Source of the DNA: Achatina immaculata
Lineage: Eukaryota; Mollusca; Gastropoda; Stylommatophora; Achatinidae
Length of the DNA stretch: 64,000 nt
NCBI GenBank assembly: GCA_009760885.1
Contig: CM019713.1
Location: 80,537,086 to 80,601,085, forward strand
Reading direction: 5' to 3'
Shown here: piece after piece, positions 10,656-22,263 of the stretch
Layout of the letters: each line of letters opens with the position of its first letter
Numbering within the stretch: position 1 is the first letter of the stretch
Notes under the pieces: model-generated
What the model saw: only the letters and a program-made list of their open reading frames with translations
The model's database searches: none
What the model was told of the DNA's origin: nothing
Program-made: the position numbers and the translations under genes

Positions 10656-12351
10656 CTACACATCTGAAAGAGATTGTTATACTCCATTATCATGACAAGA
10701 ATGGACATATGTGTACTGAAAAAAAATAGTGCAAAGTATTTAGACTAAATACTATTGGAGGGGTAAAGATGTAGAACAACATGTTAAAAATTGTGTAACA
10801 TGCAAAACAAGCAACCTGAAAGCACGCAAAATACCATCACAAATCATGGATACACCCCACGGTTGTATGTTGAAGGTCTGTATGAGTCTGTTCGGGAAAC
10901 ATAAACATGTACAGACGAATACTCAGCCTGGACAGAATGTTACGCAACACCTGATAAGATTAGACTCATCATGGCCAAATTATTAGTCGCCGAACTTATG
11001 CCAAGACCTCCGTGCCAATGATTATACCGACATCCGTGCCAATGATTATACCGACATCCGTGCCAATGATTATACCGACATCCGTGCCAATGATTATACC
11101 GACATCCGTGCCAATGATTATACCGACATCCGTGCCAATGATTATACCGACATCCGTGCCAATGATTATACCGACATCCGTGCCAATGATTATACCGACA
11201 TCCGTGCCAATGGTTATACTGACTTCCGTGCCAATGGTTATACTGACATCCGTGCCAATAGTTATACTGACATCCGTGCCTATGGTTATACTGACATCCG
11301 TGCCAATAGTTATACTGACATCCGTGCCTATGGTTATTCTGACATCCGTGCCAATGGTTATACTGACATCCGTGCCAATAGTTATACTGACATCCGTGCC
11401 AATGGTTATACTGACAGACAACGAAGGCAAGTTTATTGGTGAACCATTTCATAAAGTCATCAAAGAGCTAAATATTCAACACATTCGAACAACCCCGTAC
11501 CACTCACAAAGAAATGGCACAAGTGAAAGGCAGCATTAAACGCAGAAAGATATATTGGCAAATTAGTGTCTGATGAGCTAAATGAGTGGGACATATATTT
11601 AAACTCGGCAGTAAGAGCTCTCAACATAACCAGACGTACTGGCTACTCCTTATTTTTTCTGTTACATGGGAGACATCCCGTACCAGCTATTGACAGAATC
11701 TCACAAACCAGAAAAAAAAAATCTTGGAAGAAAGCGACACAATTGAAAATGTGTTTCAGTGACAACATAAGGCGTTCACAAAAGTTACAAAACACATTGA
11801 AAGAGATAAAGAAATTAGACAATTCATCTTAACACGAAACAACACATCAGAAGAAATAAGACTTCGAGACCCAACTTACTATAAGAATCCCAATATGTTA
11901 ACCAAACATGACAATAAGTGGAAACCAGTTTATTTCATCATTGAAGTACTGTCGCTTTTAAAATAAAAATTCAAATTACAGGAAAAATACACAGAGTGCA
12001 TGCTCAAGATATCAGACGTTCAGATCAATATGGATGATACCAAAAGCATCAAACCATGGCAAAGGAAGAGCAGCCACATTGGCAGAAGGCAACGTGAGTG
12101 AATCTAGTTTGAACGGTAACTACAAAGGACAACTGGTAGCAGAACTAACTGACATAGAGGACAATGAACCAGTCTCCAAAGGGACATCACCGGGACATTG
12201 GAAAGAGGAAAAGTTGAGAGAGAGAAATGTGGAGCATAGTGATCCACCAAATTTATCGAGTAAAGTGAATGAAGTGGAACAGGCCGTCAGGAAACTTCAA
12301 GACGAAGTTAATTTCCTGAAAGAAAACAAAACTAAGAGGAAAACAAAATAA
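10656..12351 (+). pseudogene. Gypsy-type pol, integrase and C-terminal tail
   Basis: The + strand reads an integrase zinc-binding region in broken frames (ILHYHDKNGHM, then VKNCVTCKTSNLKARKIPSQ, giving His-His-Cys-Cys). The catalytic core is partly recognisable: VILTDNEGKFIGEPFHKVI carries the second Asp; TTPYHSQRNGTSERQH carries the Glu; LNITRRTGYSLFFLLHGRHP is the usual post-core motif. A 17-unit array sits directly before the TDN motif. The C-terminal end (12034-12351) is hydrophilic, with a predicted coiled coil (VNEVEQAVRKLQDEVNFLKE). RT and RNase H are absent, probably separated upstream by the CR1/L2-like LINE that inserted here. It is a different family from the 28809-35421 element. 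Confidence 0.75.
11009..11416 (+). repeat. 24-bp minisatellite, 17 units, in Gypsy integrase
   Basis: The tract is 408 bp, exactly 17 units of 24 bp. The + frame gives SVPMIIPT changing to SVPMVILT in later units, and the last unit runs directly into TDNEGKFIG of the integrase. Units 1-8 are almost identical and later ones are more varied. Confidence 0.95.
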
Positions 12352-12404
12352 AAAGCCCACTCAGTTTGTCATTGAGGATAATACGGATACTGAGAATTAG
12401 TAAA

Positions 12405-13243
12405 AGAAAGAATGACACGTCACATTTATGAGGGAAAGAATTAGTCCAATAAAGAATTACACGTCACATTTATGATGAAATAATTAGTCCAAGAAAGAAT
12501 GACGAGTCACATTTATGAGTGAAAGAATTAGTCCAAGGAAGAATGACACGTCACATTTATGAGTGAAAGAATTAGTCCAAGAAAGAATGACGAGTCACAT
12601 TTATGAGTGAAAGAATTAGTCCAAGGAAGAATGACAAGTCACATTTATGAGTGAAAGAATTAGTCCAAGGAAGAATGACACGTCACATTTATGAGTGAAA
12701 GAATTAGTCCAAGGAAGAATGACGAGTCACATTTATGAGTGAAAGAATTAGTCCAAGGAAGAATGACGAGCCACATTTATGAGTGAAAGAATTAGTCCAA
12801 GGAAGAATGACGAGTCACATTTATGAGTGAAAGAATTAGTCCAAGAAAGAATGACGAGTCACATTTATGAGTGAAAGAATTAGTCCAAGGAAGAATGACA
12901 AGTCACATTTATGAGTGAAAGAATTAGTCCAAGAAAGAATGACACGTCACATTTATGAGTGAAAGAATTAGTCCAAGAAAGAATGACAAGACACATTTAT
13001 GAGTGAAAGAATTAGTCCAAGGAAGAATGACAAGTCACATTTATGAGTGAAAGAATTAGTCCAAGGAAGAATGACAAGTCACATTTATGAGTGAAAGAAT
13101 TAGTCCAAGAAAGAATGACACGTCACATTTATAAGTGAAAGAATTAGTCCAAGAAAGAATGACACGTCACATTTATAAGTGAAAGAATTAGTCCAAGAAA
13201 GAATGACAAGTCACATTTATGAGTGAAAGAATTAATCCAAGAG
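12405..13243 (+). repeat. 44-bp minisatellite, about 19 units
   Basis: About 839 bp of 44-bp units, each built around a CACATTTATGAGTGAAAG core. Variation is concentrated at one position (GACACG, GACGAG, GACAAG), and the variant order is mixed. It starts about 50 bp after the Gypsy pol stop, so it may derive from that element's 3' non-coding region. No protein is supported. Confidence 0.95.
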
Positions 13244-14490
13244 ACCGCACTTGGCAGGATTAGCTTGAAGGTACGGCAAAATAAAACAATAGTCAAAGGA
13301 CTCAGCCAACCACCCTGGTACTCACCCAACCATCCTGGGACTTAGCCAACCATCCTTGTACTCACCCAACCATCCTGGGACTTAGCCAACCATCCTGGTG
13401 GATAGAAACTACATGGCAGACCAAGCGAGATGCAAAAAAAAAAATTGCCAAAGATCTAGAGCAAATCCTAAGATAACAGCTAATGTAAAGAGTAGCAGAA
13501 GACCACATGTAGAAGGAAAGTAACAACTTCAATTCTAGATATGAAGTCACAGAAATTGCGTAATTTTGTGCAAGAAATAATAGCTGAGAAGTCTCTTTGG
13601 ATGAGCAACAAGTTTGACATAACAAGTCTGACATAAGGATGATGTTAATATCAAGATTAGGAGGACAAGGTACTGTTTACTGGGGAACAGGAAGGAAGTG
13701 CATTTTTAAAAAAAATACATTAAACAAACGGATCAGTGTAACACTGAGGAGCGCTTGGCAACAAGAAACACAATATTTGGTTTTGTACAAAGAGTTTCTG
13801 GAGGTTCCAACAGAGGAAAGAATGCTACGCCAAACAATGCAATCTTCCAAGAATGGGGCAACCGGTCCAATGAATCCGGTATGGACATCTAAAAGAAAGT
13901 GAAACTGAGGTTGTACGGAATATGACAGGAATACAACCAGAGCCTGCTGACTGGTGACGTACTAGACGAGTGGTTGTATAACCACCTTAGGCCTGTGCCT
14001 AGAACTGGTTAAGACAACAGCAAACTTAATTGGTATTGCATCATAACACTATAAAATGTATATGGCAAAAGTGCTAGAGAAGATAATATCCAGGCGAATA
14101 TCCTCATTTCTAAAACTGGTGGGTGCTACCTGATACATAAGGAATTTATCGCTCATGAAAAGATCAGTACATCAGTACTAGCATATGATGTGTAAGGAAG
14201 AAAGCCCAGTCATTTCGTTTATTTTCCCATTCAGGCTGTATGGGAGTCAGGTTAATTTTCCAGCCAAAGGGCTTTGAAAGCTTCCTTGTCCAGGTATCCT
14301 AACTAAGCAGCCTTGTCCTTTCACTGATCTCTGTTCTGAACCTTTCTTTATCCATCATTTATCACTGTCTCTTTATCTCAAGTCTTAGCAAACAACCAAA
14401 TAGCAAAAGATGAAGATTTGTTGTATAAGTGGCAGGACTGAATGAAGGCCGTATCCCAAAGTACATATCATATATCAGGAAACTTGTGGA
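13244..14490. other. Non-genic stretch with faint transposon remnants
   Basis: 13300-13400 holds three to four copies of a roughly 40-bp CCAACCATCCTGGGACTTAG-type repeat. On the + strand 14053-14110 reads MAKVLEKIISRRISSFLKLV, which resembles the finger region of LINE reverse transcriptases, but the surrounding frames are broken. An 87-codon open frame at 13639-13902 is not recognised. Nothing here is supported as a gene. Confidence 0.4.
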
Positions 14491-14497
14491 GACAGGA

Positions 14498-14715
14498 GGA
14501 AACGAAGTAGAGCAAGAGGTTACGAAGTAGAACAAGAGGTCACGAAGTAGAACGAGAGGTCACGAAGTAGAACGAGAGGTCACGAAGTAGAACGAGAGGT
14601 CACGAAGTAGAACGAGAGGTCACGAACTAGAACAAGAGGTCACGAAGTAGAACAAGAGGTCACACAATAGAACAACAGGTCACTTAGTAGAACAAGAGGT
14701 CACGAAGTAGATCAA
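14498..14715 (+). repeat. 20-bp minisatellite, about 11 units
   Basis: Units of type CACGAAGTAGAACGAGAGGT are repeated head to tail, with a nearly perfect centre (14540-14630) and degenerate ends. Confidence 0.9.
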
Positions 14716-15420
14716 GAACTAAGATACAAAGTTAAGCTATGTATGCAAGATTTTTATCTTATCCTGGAAGTCTAAGAAGAAATGCTGAAAGACTGTCATA
14801 GGCAGAGCGACTCTGCACTAAGGTTAAGAATTATTTTGATAAGGAAACTAGCGCCACTATATTATTGTATGTTACGTAATAAAGTTGTTGATAAGTTTAC
14901 GTTGGATTTTACTTTGAAATATTATCACACAGATATATGTCTACACACAAGTACCGTGACTCCATTTGTCCGTGACAAAATACACCAGATGACTCTTGAA
15001 AACTTGGATGTAGAATTTCCAATACTTCATATGAAAAGTTATAAACAACGAGGAACTCAATAAAATAAGCATATTAATCTGGATTATATGAGCATAAGTA
15101 AATAGTTTGTCTCTTTCTCTCTCATGAACCATCAACGAAATATTACTCAAGATCTTTCAGTTCCCTACTCACAGTCTAGATACCTATTCACTAGCTCTCT
15201 CTTTTACACTGCTCTTACAGACACCGAATACAGTTAATTGTTTATTCTGAATAGTCCCGAAATCTTTGTTTAGTAGATAGTCATTTATAATGTATGTAGT
15301 TACTTCTTTACTGAGTGAATGTTTAAGAGCGAAACATAAATGTTATATTTTATTTTATGTTTCTCAGCTTCATTGTTAGTTATGTTTGTTATATGAACAG
15401 CATATTTGTAGAATGTCTGG
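14716..15420. other. Non-genic stretch
   Basis: AT-rich. A 93-codon open frame at 14782-15063 has no recognisable motif and no codon bias that sets it apart. I see no RNA gene or regulatory site. Confidence 0.3.
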
Positions 15421-15514
15421 AATAGAGTGAAAGATGTATGATAAAGGGCAGAATGTCAGACGGGCCTGCGTGCCCAATTCTTAACCCTTTTGATATAAAG
15501 ATCAATCAATCAAT
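15421..15514 (+). mobile_element. LINE or SINE 3' tail with ATCA microsatellite
   Basis: This repeats the GATAAAGGGCAGAATGTCAG block of the 10.6-kb LINE, continues into GCGTGCCCAATTCTTAACCC, and ends in an ATCA run at 15500-15514. The sequence to the left (15240-15420) may be the body of the same copy but shows no coding region. It is either a strongly 5'-truncated LINE or a SINE borrowing a LINE tail. Confidence 0.6.
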
Positions 15515-15849
15515 CTCCTGAGAGCCTGCATATCTAGGTCGTTGTTTTCTTCTCACCAGCATGATGGTCAGGTTCTATATCTCTCCGTCTATTTCCCGAT
15601 GTACTTCTCTGTGTGAGTCTCTCTGTGAATCTCATCCTTCTCTCACCTTCTATACCCTACTTTTCTGTGACTCTCTTGGTCCCTCATTTTATCTTCGAGT
15701 CCGGTTTGACCAATCGGTATTTCTGCTCTGCCTCTAATTGGTCCACTGTTTTCTTTATGTGTACCGGCTGGTTCCCGAGTTATAACCTGCCAGTTTAGTG
15801 ATGTGGAATGTCACCCCTTGCCCTTGGCACCTTCTGCCTGTACTTCAGT

Positions 15850-15927
15850 AATTAGTGTATAAGTATAAAACATATAGTATATACACGAAGCACTGCAGTA
15901 AAGCTGTGATACCAGAATGTATAAAAT
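15850..15927 (+). repeat. Inverted repeat, left arm
   Basis: About 75 bp from ATTAGTGTATAAGTAT to CAGTAAAGCTGTGATACCAG match, in reverse complement, the segment at 17692-17766. The two arms lie 1.76 kb apart. They may bound an element or be two opposed copies of a short dispersed repeat. Confidence 0.75.
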
Positions 15928-15953
15928 ACGTTGTTCCTATTTTATACATTCTG
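15913..15953. other. Perfect 16-bp stem hairpin, 9-nt loop
   Basis: CAGAATGTATAAAATA at 15913-15928 pairs perfectly with TATTTTATACATTCTG at 15938-15953 around the loop CGTTGTTCC. The stem is AT-rich and not followed by a T run. It overlaps the inner edge of the inverted repeat arm, so it may be a recombination or insertion footprint and not a terminator. Confidence 0.85.
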
Positions 15954-16149
15954 CCTGTAATTGTCTGATTACTAGTCCATTTCTTTATTCGTTGTGTCCA
16001 GTTCGCAGACTATCAGTCGCCAACAAGACTTGTGGCTTTTCTTAAATCCTTCTAGCGTCCCTGTCATGTTACCACACCTCAGGCAAGTTGTTACCGCGCG
16101 CTTAGATCCTGTCAGCAATTAACTGTCTTTTTATTCTTAGAGTTCCGTG

Positions 16150-16465
16150 CGCTGACTGTTTGTAGTCACCTGTTATTTCACGCACCGGACGGTCATGTCG
16201 GCCTATTTTACTTATGAGCGTCTTTCTTTAGGATGTCTCTTTCTGTGTGTCATTGTGTCCAACTTTTCTTTTTGTCTGTTTCTTCTGTTTACACTTGTCA
16301 GCGTCCAGTCGTAATGGTCTATCACTAGTGTCGCGGTAATCGGTTTTCTACCTGGTTCTCTAAGTTTCCTAACTAACTTTTCTCTTCTTATTTAATCTTA
16401 ACTCTTATAACTAGAATATATTCATAATTATAATAATAATTCTAGGTTACAAGGGTCTAAGCTAT
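16150..16465 (+). repeat. Dispersed repeat, copy 1
   Basis: About 310 bp are recognisably related, in reverse orientation, to 36125-36430. Shared landmarks include GACTGTTTGT, TTTACAC(T)T(G/T)TCAGCGTCC and AATCGGTTTTCTACCT. The copies are well diverged. There is no coding potential; it could be a SINE, an LTR part or an old DNA element. Confidence 0.65.
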
Positions 16466-17691
16466 ATACCACCTCATGTCTTTGTCAGAATGTTAAAATT
16501 TTGACTAAAAACATCGCCAAAGTCCTCTGTAACTAATAGATTACATAAGAAGGAATGTTTTTATAAATAACACCCATGCGAAAAAAAAAACTGTCACTTT
16601 GCCCTCCCCTCCCCTTGATCTAGTCAGAATGTTAACGATGATATTTCTCTCACCATACTCCCTGGAGATACAAAGGTGCATTCATTCCAAAGACAAAAAA
16701 TAACAATTATTTCAGAAATAAAGAAATTTCACCAAGAAAAAAAAGTCTTCTCACCAGGAGAAAAAAAATGACACTTGGTCCAGAATGACTAAACTGATAT
16801 GATTACAGCCACATAACTTTATTCCAGAACTTAGACGAACGGCAAAACGAATGCAAAGAAGACTTCAAAAGTAAACGCCAAAACCACCAACAAAGAGGAA
16901 ACAGGTAAATACTCAAAAATATGTAACATTGTCTCCACATGTAAATGTCAGCAAAGCACTTTTCTTCATGACTCAACATCAACAGTAAGCTATTCTTGTG
17001 AGTAAATGTTTCAATCTAAATAACATCTCATCATCAAATATCCTCATAACTTTATACCCACAATTTTTATTATGACCCATCAATAATCAACACATAAAAT
17101 CTATCTCGGCAGACATTTAAACATTAATAAGTGCACTAAGAAAATTGTATTAGAAAAAAACACATCTACATTACGACAAAACTTCATGAGTTATGGGACG
17201 CTGGAGCCACATGAGTTAAACTCGCTGTTTAGCTACACTTAACATTCTCTTCAATCATTATAGTACTTTTCCATTAAGCTCCACCCCTTCTTACTTTTCA
17301 AACCTCCTCACAGCATCACTTTGCAACCCCTCTTTCCCAATCATCTGTTTCAACTTCTCCTTGCTAGGTCAACATTGTATCACTCTCTTTCCCCTCCTCA
17401 GTTCCCCATCCACCACCCCCAGTTACAACCCACCGACCACATGTCACAGGTCTTAAACATTCTCCACGTTCTACTAAATCCATTCCTAACACACACCGCC
17501 GGACAAGTCACACCTTACAATTTACAGCTAAGCGCACTTTTTAATTTTTTTAAAATACTATTCATCTGAATCTATACTTTATCTCCTTTCTCTATTTCTT
17601 CGTCCTGTATGTTTTTGTATGATTAAGGCTCACGGTGAAACGTCACAACTTTGTAGTTGTTAAGTAATAAAGCTGCTCCTACATTTTTCTT
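16466..17691. other. Non-genic stretch inside the inverted repeat pair
   Basis: AT-rich, with A runs (16741-16775). An 82-codon open frame at 17321-17569 is not recognised. AATAAAGCTGCTCC at 17667-17680 resembles a polyadenylation signal directly next to the right arm, which would fit the end of a retroelement read on the + strand. Confidence 0.35.
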
Positions 17692-17766
17692 AGTTTATAC
17701 ATTCTGGTATCACAGCTTTACTGCAGTGGCTCCGTGTATAGTTATATACTTATACACTAATTATTG
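17692..17766 (-). repeat. Inverted repeat, right arm
   Basis: Reverse complement of the arm at 15850-15927, including the CTGGTATCACAGCTTTACTG block at 17703-17722. It borders the long 57-bp array that begins at about 17775. Confidence 0.75.
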
Positions 17767-17774
17767 TGTGTTAC

Positions 17775-19945
17775 CCTATACATTCCTTCTATGATCTGAA
17801 GGCGAGTTATTAGCAAGACAATACACATTATCCTATACATTCCTTCTATGTTCTGACGACAAGTTATTAGGAAGTTCCGACAAATTACTCTTTATATTCC
17901 TTCTACGATCTGAAGACAAGTTATTAAGAAGGTCCGACACATTACTTTCTATATTCTTTCTACTATCTGATGACAAGTTAATAGCAAGACACGACACATT
18001 AACCTGTATATTTCTTCTATGATCTGAAAAAAACTTATTCGCAAAGCACGACACACTAACCTTTAGATTTCTTCTGTTATCTGATGACAAGTTATTAGCT
18101 GGGCACGACATATTTTCCTGCACATTTCTTCTATTACCTGAAGACATATTATTAGCTAGATACGACACATTACCCTTTACATTTATTTTATTACCTGGCG
18201 ACAAGTTATTCGCATAACATGATATATTACACTGTATATTTCTTCTATTGTCTGAAGACAAGTTATTGGCAAGAGACCACACATTACTTTGCATATTTTT
18301 TCTATCATCTGAAGACAAGTTATCAGGAAGATACGACACATACACTGTACATTTCTTCTCTGATTTGAAGGTAAGTTATTAGCACGGAACGACACATTAA
18401 CCCTGTAGATTTCCTCTATTCTCTGGAGACTAGGAACGACATATTACCCTGTACATTCCTTCTACTATCTGAAGACATGTTTTTAGCGTGGCATGACTCA
18501 TTACTTGTATATCTCTTCAATGATCTGAATACACGTTATTAGCAACGCACAACACATTACCCTGTTCATTTCTTCCATGATCTGAAGAGAAGTTATTAGC
18601 AAGGCACAACAAATTACCCTGTTCATTTCTTCCATGATCTGAAGAGAAGTTATTAGCAAGGCACGACTCATTACTCTGTACATTTCTTCTCTGATCTGAA
18701 AACAAGTTATTAGCAGGACACCACACATTACACTCTATATTTCGTATATGAACCGAAAATATGTTATTATCATGGCACGACACATTACCTTATAAATGTC
18801 TTCCTAATCTGCAGACATGTTACTAGTAAGGCACGACACAGTACCCTGTATATTTCTTACATGATCTGAAAACACGTTATTAGCATTGTACAACAAATTA
18901 CGCGGTAAGCTGCTTCTATGATAAAGACAAGTTATTGTCAAGGCACGACACAATACCCTGTACATTTCTTCTATGATTTGAAGCCAATTTAATAGCAAGA
19001 TACCGCATAATACCCTCGATATTTCTTCTATGATCCGAAGACAGGTTATTAGCACGGAACTACACAATACACTGTACATTCCATCTATTATACGAGGACA
19101 AGTTATTAGCAAGACAAGTCATATTTCATTGAACATTCCTTCTATTAACTGAAATCAAGTTATTAGCAGGACAAGAAACAAAACCCTGTACATTCCTTCC
19201 TTGATCTGAAGACAGGTTAATTGAAAGACACAACATATTACCCTATATATTTCTTCTATGATTTCAAGACACGTTATTAGAAAGGCACGACACATTGCCC
19301 TGTACATTCCTTCTGTGATCTGAAGACAGGTTATTAGCACGACACGACACATTATTGTGTACATTCCTTCTATAATACGAAGACAAGTTATTTGTAGAAC
19401 ACGACACATTACTCTGTACATTCCTTCTATGATCTGAAGACAAGTTATTAGCACGACAGTTCACATTACTCTGTATATTTCTTCCACGATCTGAACACAA
19501 CTTGTTAGCACGACACGACACATTACCCTGTACATCATTCTATGTTCTGAAGACACGTTATTAGCAAGGCACGACACATTACCCTGTATATTTCCTCCAT
19601 TATCTGAAGACATGTTATTAGGAAGACATGAAACATAACCCCGTGCATTTTTTATATTATCTGAACACAAGTTATTATGCAGAACACGACACATTACTCA
19701 GTGCATTTCTTCTATAATCAGACGCCATGTTATGTGCAAGACACGACACATTACCCTGCGTGTTTTTTCTGTGTTCTGAATACAAGTTATTAATAAGACA
19801 CGGCATTACCCTGTACATTTCCTCCATTCTCTGAAGACATGTTATTTTTTAAGACACGACACATTACTCTGTTCATTTCTTCTATGATCTGAAAAGAAGT
19901 TATTAGCAAGATACGACACGTTACCCTGTATACTTCTCTCATTTC
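17775..19945 (-). repeat. 57-bp minisatellite, about 38 units
   Basis: About 2.17 kb of units whose - strand reading is a 19-residue repeat of type RRNVQGNVSCLANNLSSDH. Units are quite diverged (often 70-85% alike by eye), and small indels move the frame, giving several short open frames, the longest 170 codons (18345-17833). The array is older than the near-perfect ones near 8.1 kb. I see no flanking coding sequence that would make it part of a gene. Confidence 0.9.
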
Positions 19946-20925
19946 GCGCAGATCCCAGCATAGCTGAATATCAAATTTGTCTTTCCAACTGTCAGAGCGC
20001 TAGAGATTTATGTCCAAGTTTCTACCTTCTTAGTATTTCCAGTTCCACTTATATGTGTATGTTCGGGACTTGCCTTATTACGCTGACTGCAAAACTTAAA
20101 ATTGAAATGTTTTTTTTTTTTGCTTGGTGCTTAATGAAGATGAAGGATAGAATGCAATGTAAACTTAGTGCAGGCAAGCTTAGTTTAGTCTGAAGTCATT
20201 AAAGAGAATATATTCAATCTAAACATATAAAACTCTGGATGCCAGGAACACGGGCATAGCCAATGATGTTGTGGTTCAGAGATTGTTCAAATATGCATAA
20301 ATCTGCTTGAATATTACTTTCACAGCAAAGTTCCAATGAAAATAATGGAAAAGAGGTAAGATGATGAACAACCGATGATGCTGTGTCTGGTAGCATGGAA
20401 GTAAACTAGACTAAATTAAGACTGTTTTGAGGGAAAGTGAGAAACATGACTTCTCAGTGTCAGCCCGTACATGAAGTAAACGAATGTATGCATATTTGTA
20501 AACTTTATAGAGGATTATTGGTATTTTATTTTTGTGATTAATGTAAAATTGTATATAATATTAGTGCTCCATCTCTCAGCTTATAAGGGAGTAATTTAAG
20601 CTCATAAGTAATATTTCTCCTTTCAACACCATACTTTTTTCTGTACCTGTTTGAACTAGTTTATGTTTCTCATTATGGCATCTGCTGCTCTTTCCTCATT
20701 ATTCTTCGTTGTCTGACGATTGGTATATGTTTACAGAATGGCTGGAGAAACTCCGTTAATTACGTATTTATCTGTTTGAATATAATGAATGTGTTCGAAT
20801 GTGGAAACCTTCACTTATAACGTACTTTGTTCCATTATACAAATGAGTGTGTTAATTAGTATTATTTTCATGCAGATGGTTCTGTCATTTATCATTTTAT
20901 CCATACTTATTGTTTGTCTAATATG
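19946..20925. other. Non-genic stretch
   Basis: AT-rich DNA with a T run at 20110-20121. No open frame, RNA gene or known repeat can be supported. Confidence 0.3.
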
Positions 20926-21858
20926 CTAAGAGAACACAGAATGAGAGATGCTTATATTGTATCAAATGTAATAAGGGAACAAAGAATGGGAGACGTTTAT
21001 CTTGTATCTAATGTATTAAGCGAACAAAGAATGAGAGATGTTTAACTTGTATCAAATGTACTAAGTGGAAAAAGAATGATATATGTTTATTTTGTATCTA
21101 ATGTAAACAAAAAATGAGAGATGTTTATCTTCTATCTAAAGTACTAAGTGGAAAAAGAATGATATATATTTATTTTGTACCTAATGTACTAAGTAAACAA
21201 AGAATGAGAGATGTTTATCTTCTATCTAAAGTACTAAGTGGAAAAAGAATAAGAGACGTTTATCTTGTATCTAATGTACTAAGTGGAAAAAAATGAGAGA
21301 TGTTTATTTTGTATCTAATGTACTAAGTGGAAAAAAATGAGATATGTTTATCTTGTATCTAATGTACTAAGTGATCAAAGAATGAGAGATACTTATGTTG
21401 TATCTAATGAACTAAGTGAACAAATAATGAGAAATGCTTATTTTGTGTCATTCTGGTACTAAGTGAACAAAGAATGAGAGATATTTATCATGCATTTAAT
21501 GTACTAAATGAACACATAATGAGAGATCCTTTTCTTGTATCTAATGTACTAAGTGAACAAAGAATGAGAGATCTTTATCTTGTATCTAATGTACTACGTG
21601 AAGAAAGAATGAGAGATCATTTCTTATCTTGTATCTAATGTACTAATTGAACAAAGAATGAGAGATCTTTATCTTGTATCTAATGTACTACGTGAAGAAA
21701 GAATGAGAGATCATTTCTTATCTTGTATCTAATATACTAAGTGGACAAAGAATGAGAGATCTTTATCTTGTTTCTAATGTACTAAGTGAACAGAGAATGA
21801 GAGATCATTTCTTATCTTGTATCTAATGTACTAAGTGAACAAAAAATGAGTGTTGAGA
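20926..21858 (+). repeat. 45-bp minisatellite, about 20 units
   Basis: Units of about 45 bp carry the core ACAAAGAATGAGAGATG with a TATCTTGTATCTAATGTACT segment; indels vary unit length. The 3' end runs into a diverged copy of the LINE-tail block (AGGAATGTCAGACCAGAG near 21869). The array ends about 400 bp upstream of the first GIMAP-like coding exon. Confidence 0.9.
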
Positions 21859-21924
21859 GATGAAGGTAGGAATGTCAGACCAGAGTCAGTGTCATATTCT
21901 TTGTCCTTAGAAACTACCTTGTTT

Positions 21925-22134
21925 GTTCTTTCTCTTTCTTTTCTCTTCCTCCCTCACTCTGTATTTCTCTGTCTGTTCCCACCTCCCTCCTTTCATCTCT
22001 CTCTTCCTCGTCTCTCCTTTCCTTTTTATATCTGTTTCTCTCTATGTTTCTTTCTCTCTTGCTCTGTATCTTTCTCTCTTCCTCCTCTGTCTATTTCTTA
22101 ACTCGTTCTCTCCTACTCCCGCTGTATCTCTTTA

Positions 22135-22165
<31 letters not shown>

Positions 22166-22167
22166 AA
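21925..22167 (+). repeat. Pyrimidine-rich tract with CT and CA microsatellite
   Basis: Long C/T-rich stretch ending in a CT run and then a CA run (22128-22166), just upstream of the probable splice acceptor of the first GIMAP-like gene. The three open frames across it are low-complexity and not genes. Confidence 0.85.
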
Positions 22168-22242
22168 GAAGTTATTATATTTCTAACCTCATTAAAAACT
22201 TGGTCAATTTCTTAGCCCTGTTTATTTAATTGTGCAAACAAT

Positions 22243-22254
22243 GCCTCTTTTTAG
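22243..22254 (+). promoter_or_regulatory. Probable 3' splice site upstream of GIMAP-like gene 1
   Basis: CCTCTTTTTAG ends at 22254, nine bases before the ATG. A pyrimidine tract plus AG in the same place in all four GIMAP copies of this window suggests a 5'-UTR intron. The donor cannot be located. Confidence 0.55.
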
Positions 22255-22263
22255 AAGCTGAAG

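Noticed and set aside
12405..13243. CRISPR-like array (regular units of constant length)
   Set aside because: The whole 44-bp unit is repeated without unique spacers, and the context is a eukaryotic genome. The same holds for all other arrays here.
15913..15953. Transcription terminator
   Set aside because: The hairpin is AT-rich, has no T run after it and lies in a eukaryotic context with no gene next to it.
21850..22229. Three overlapping + strand frames upstream of GIMAP-like gene 1
   Set aside because: Low-complexity Leu/Ser/Phe text from a pyrimidine tract that probably serves as intron sequence.
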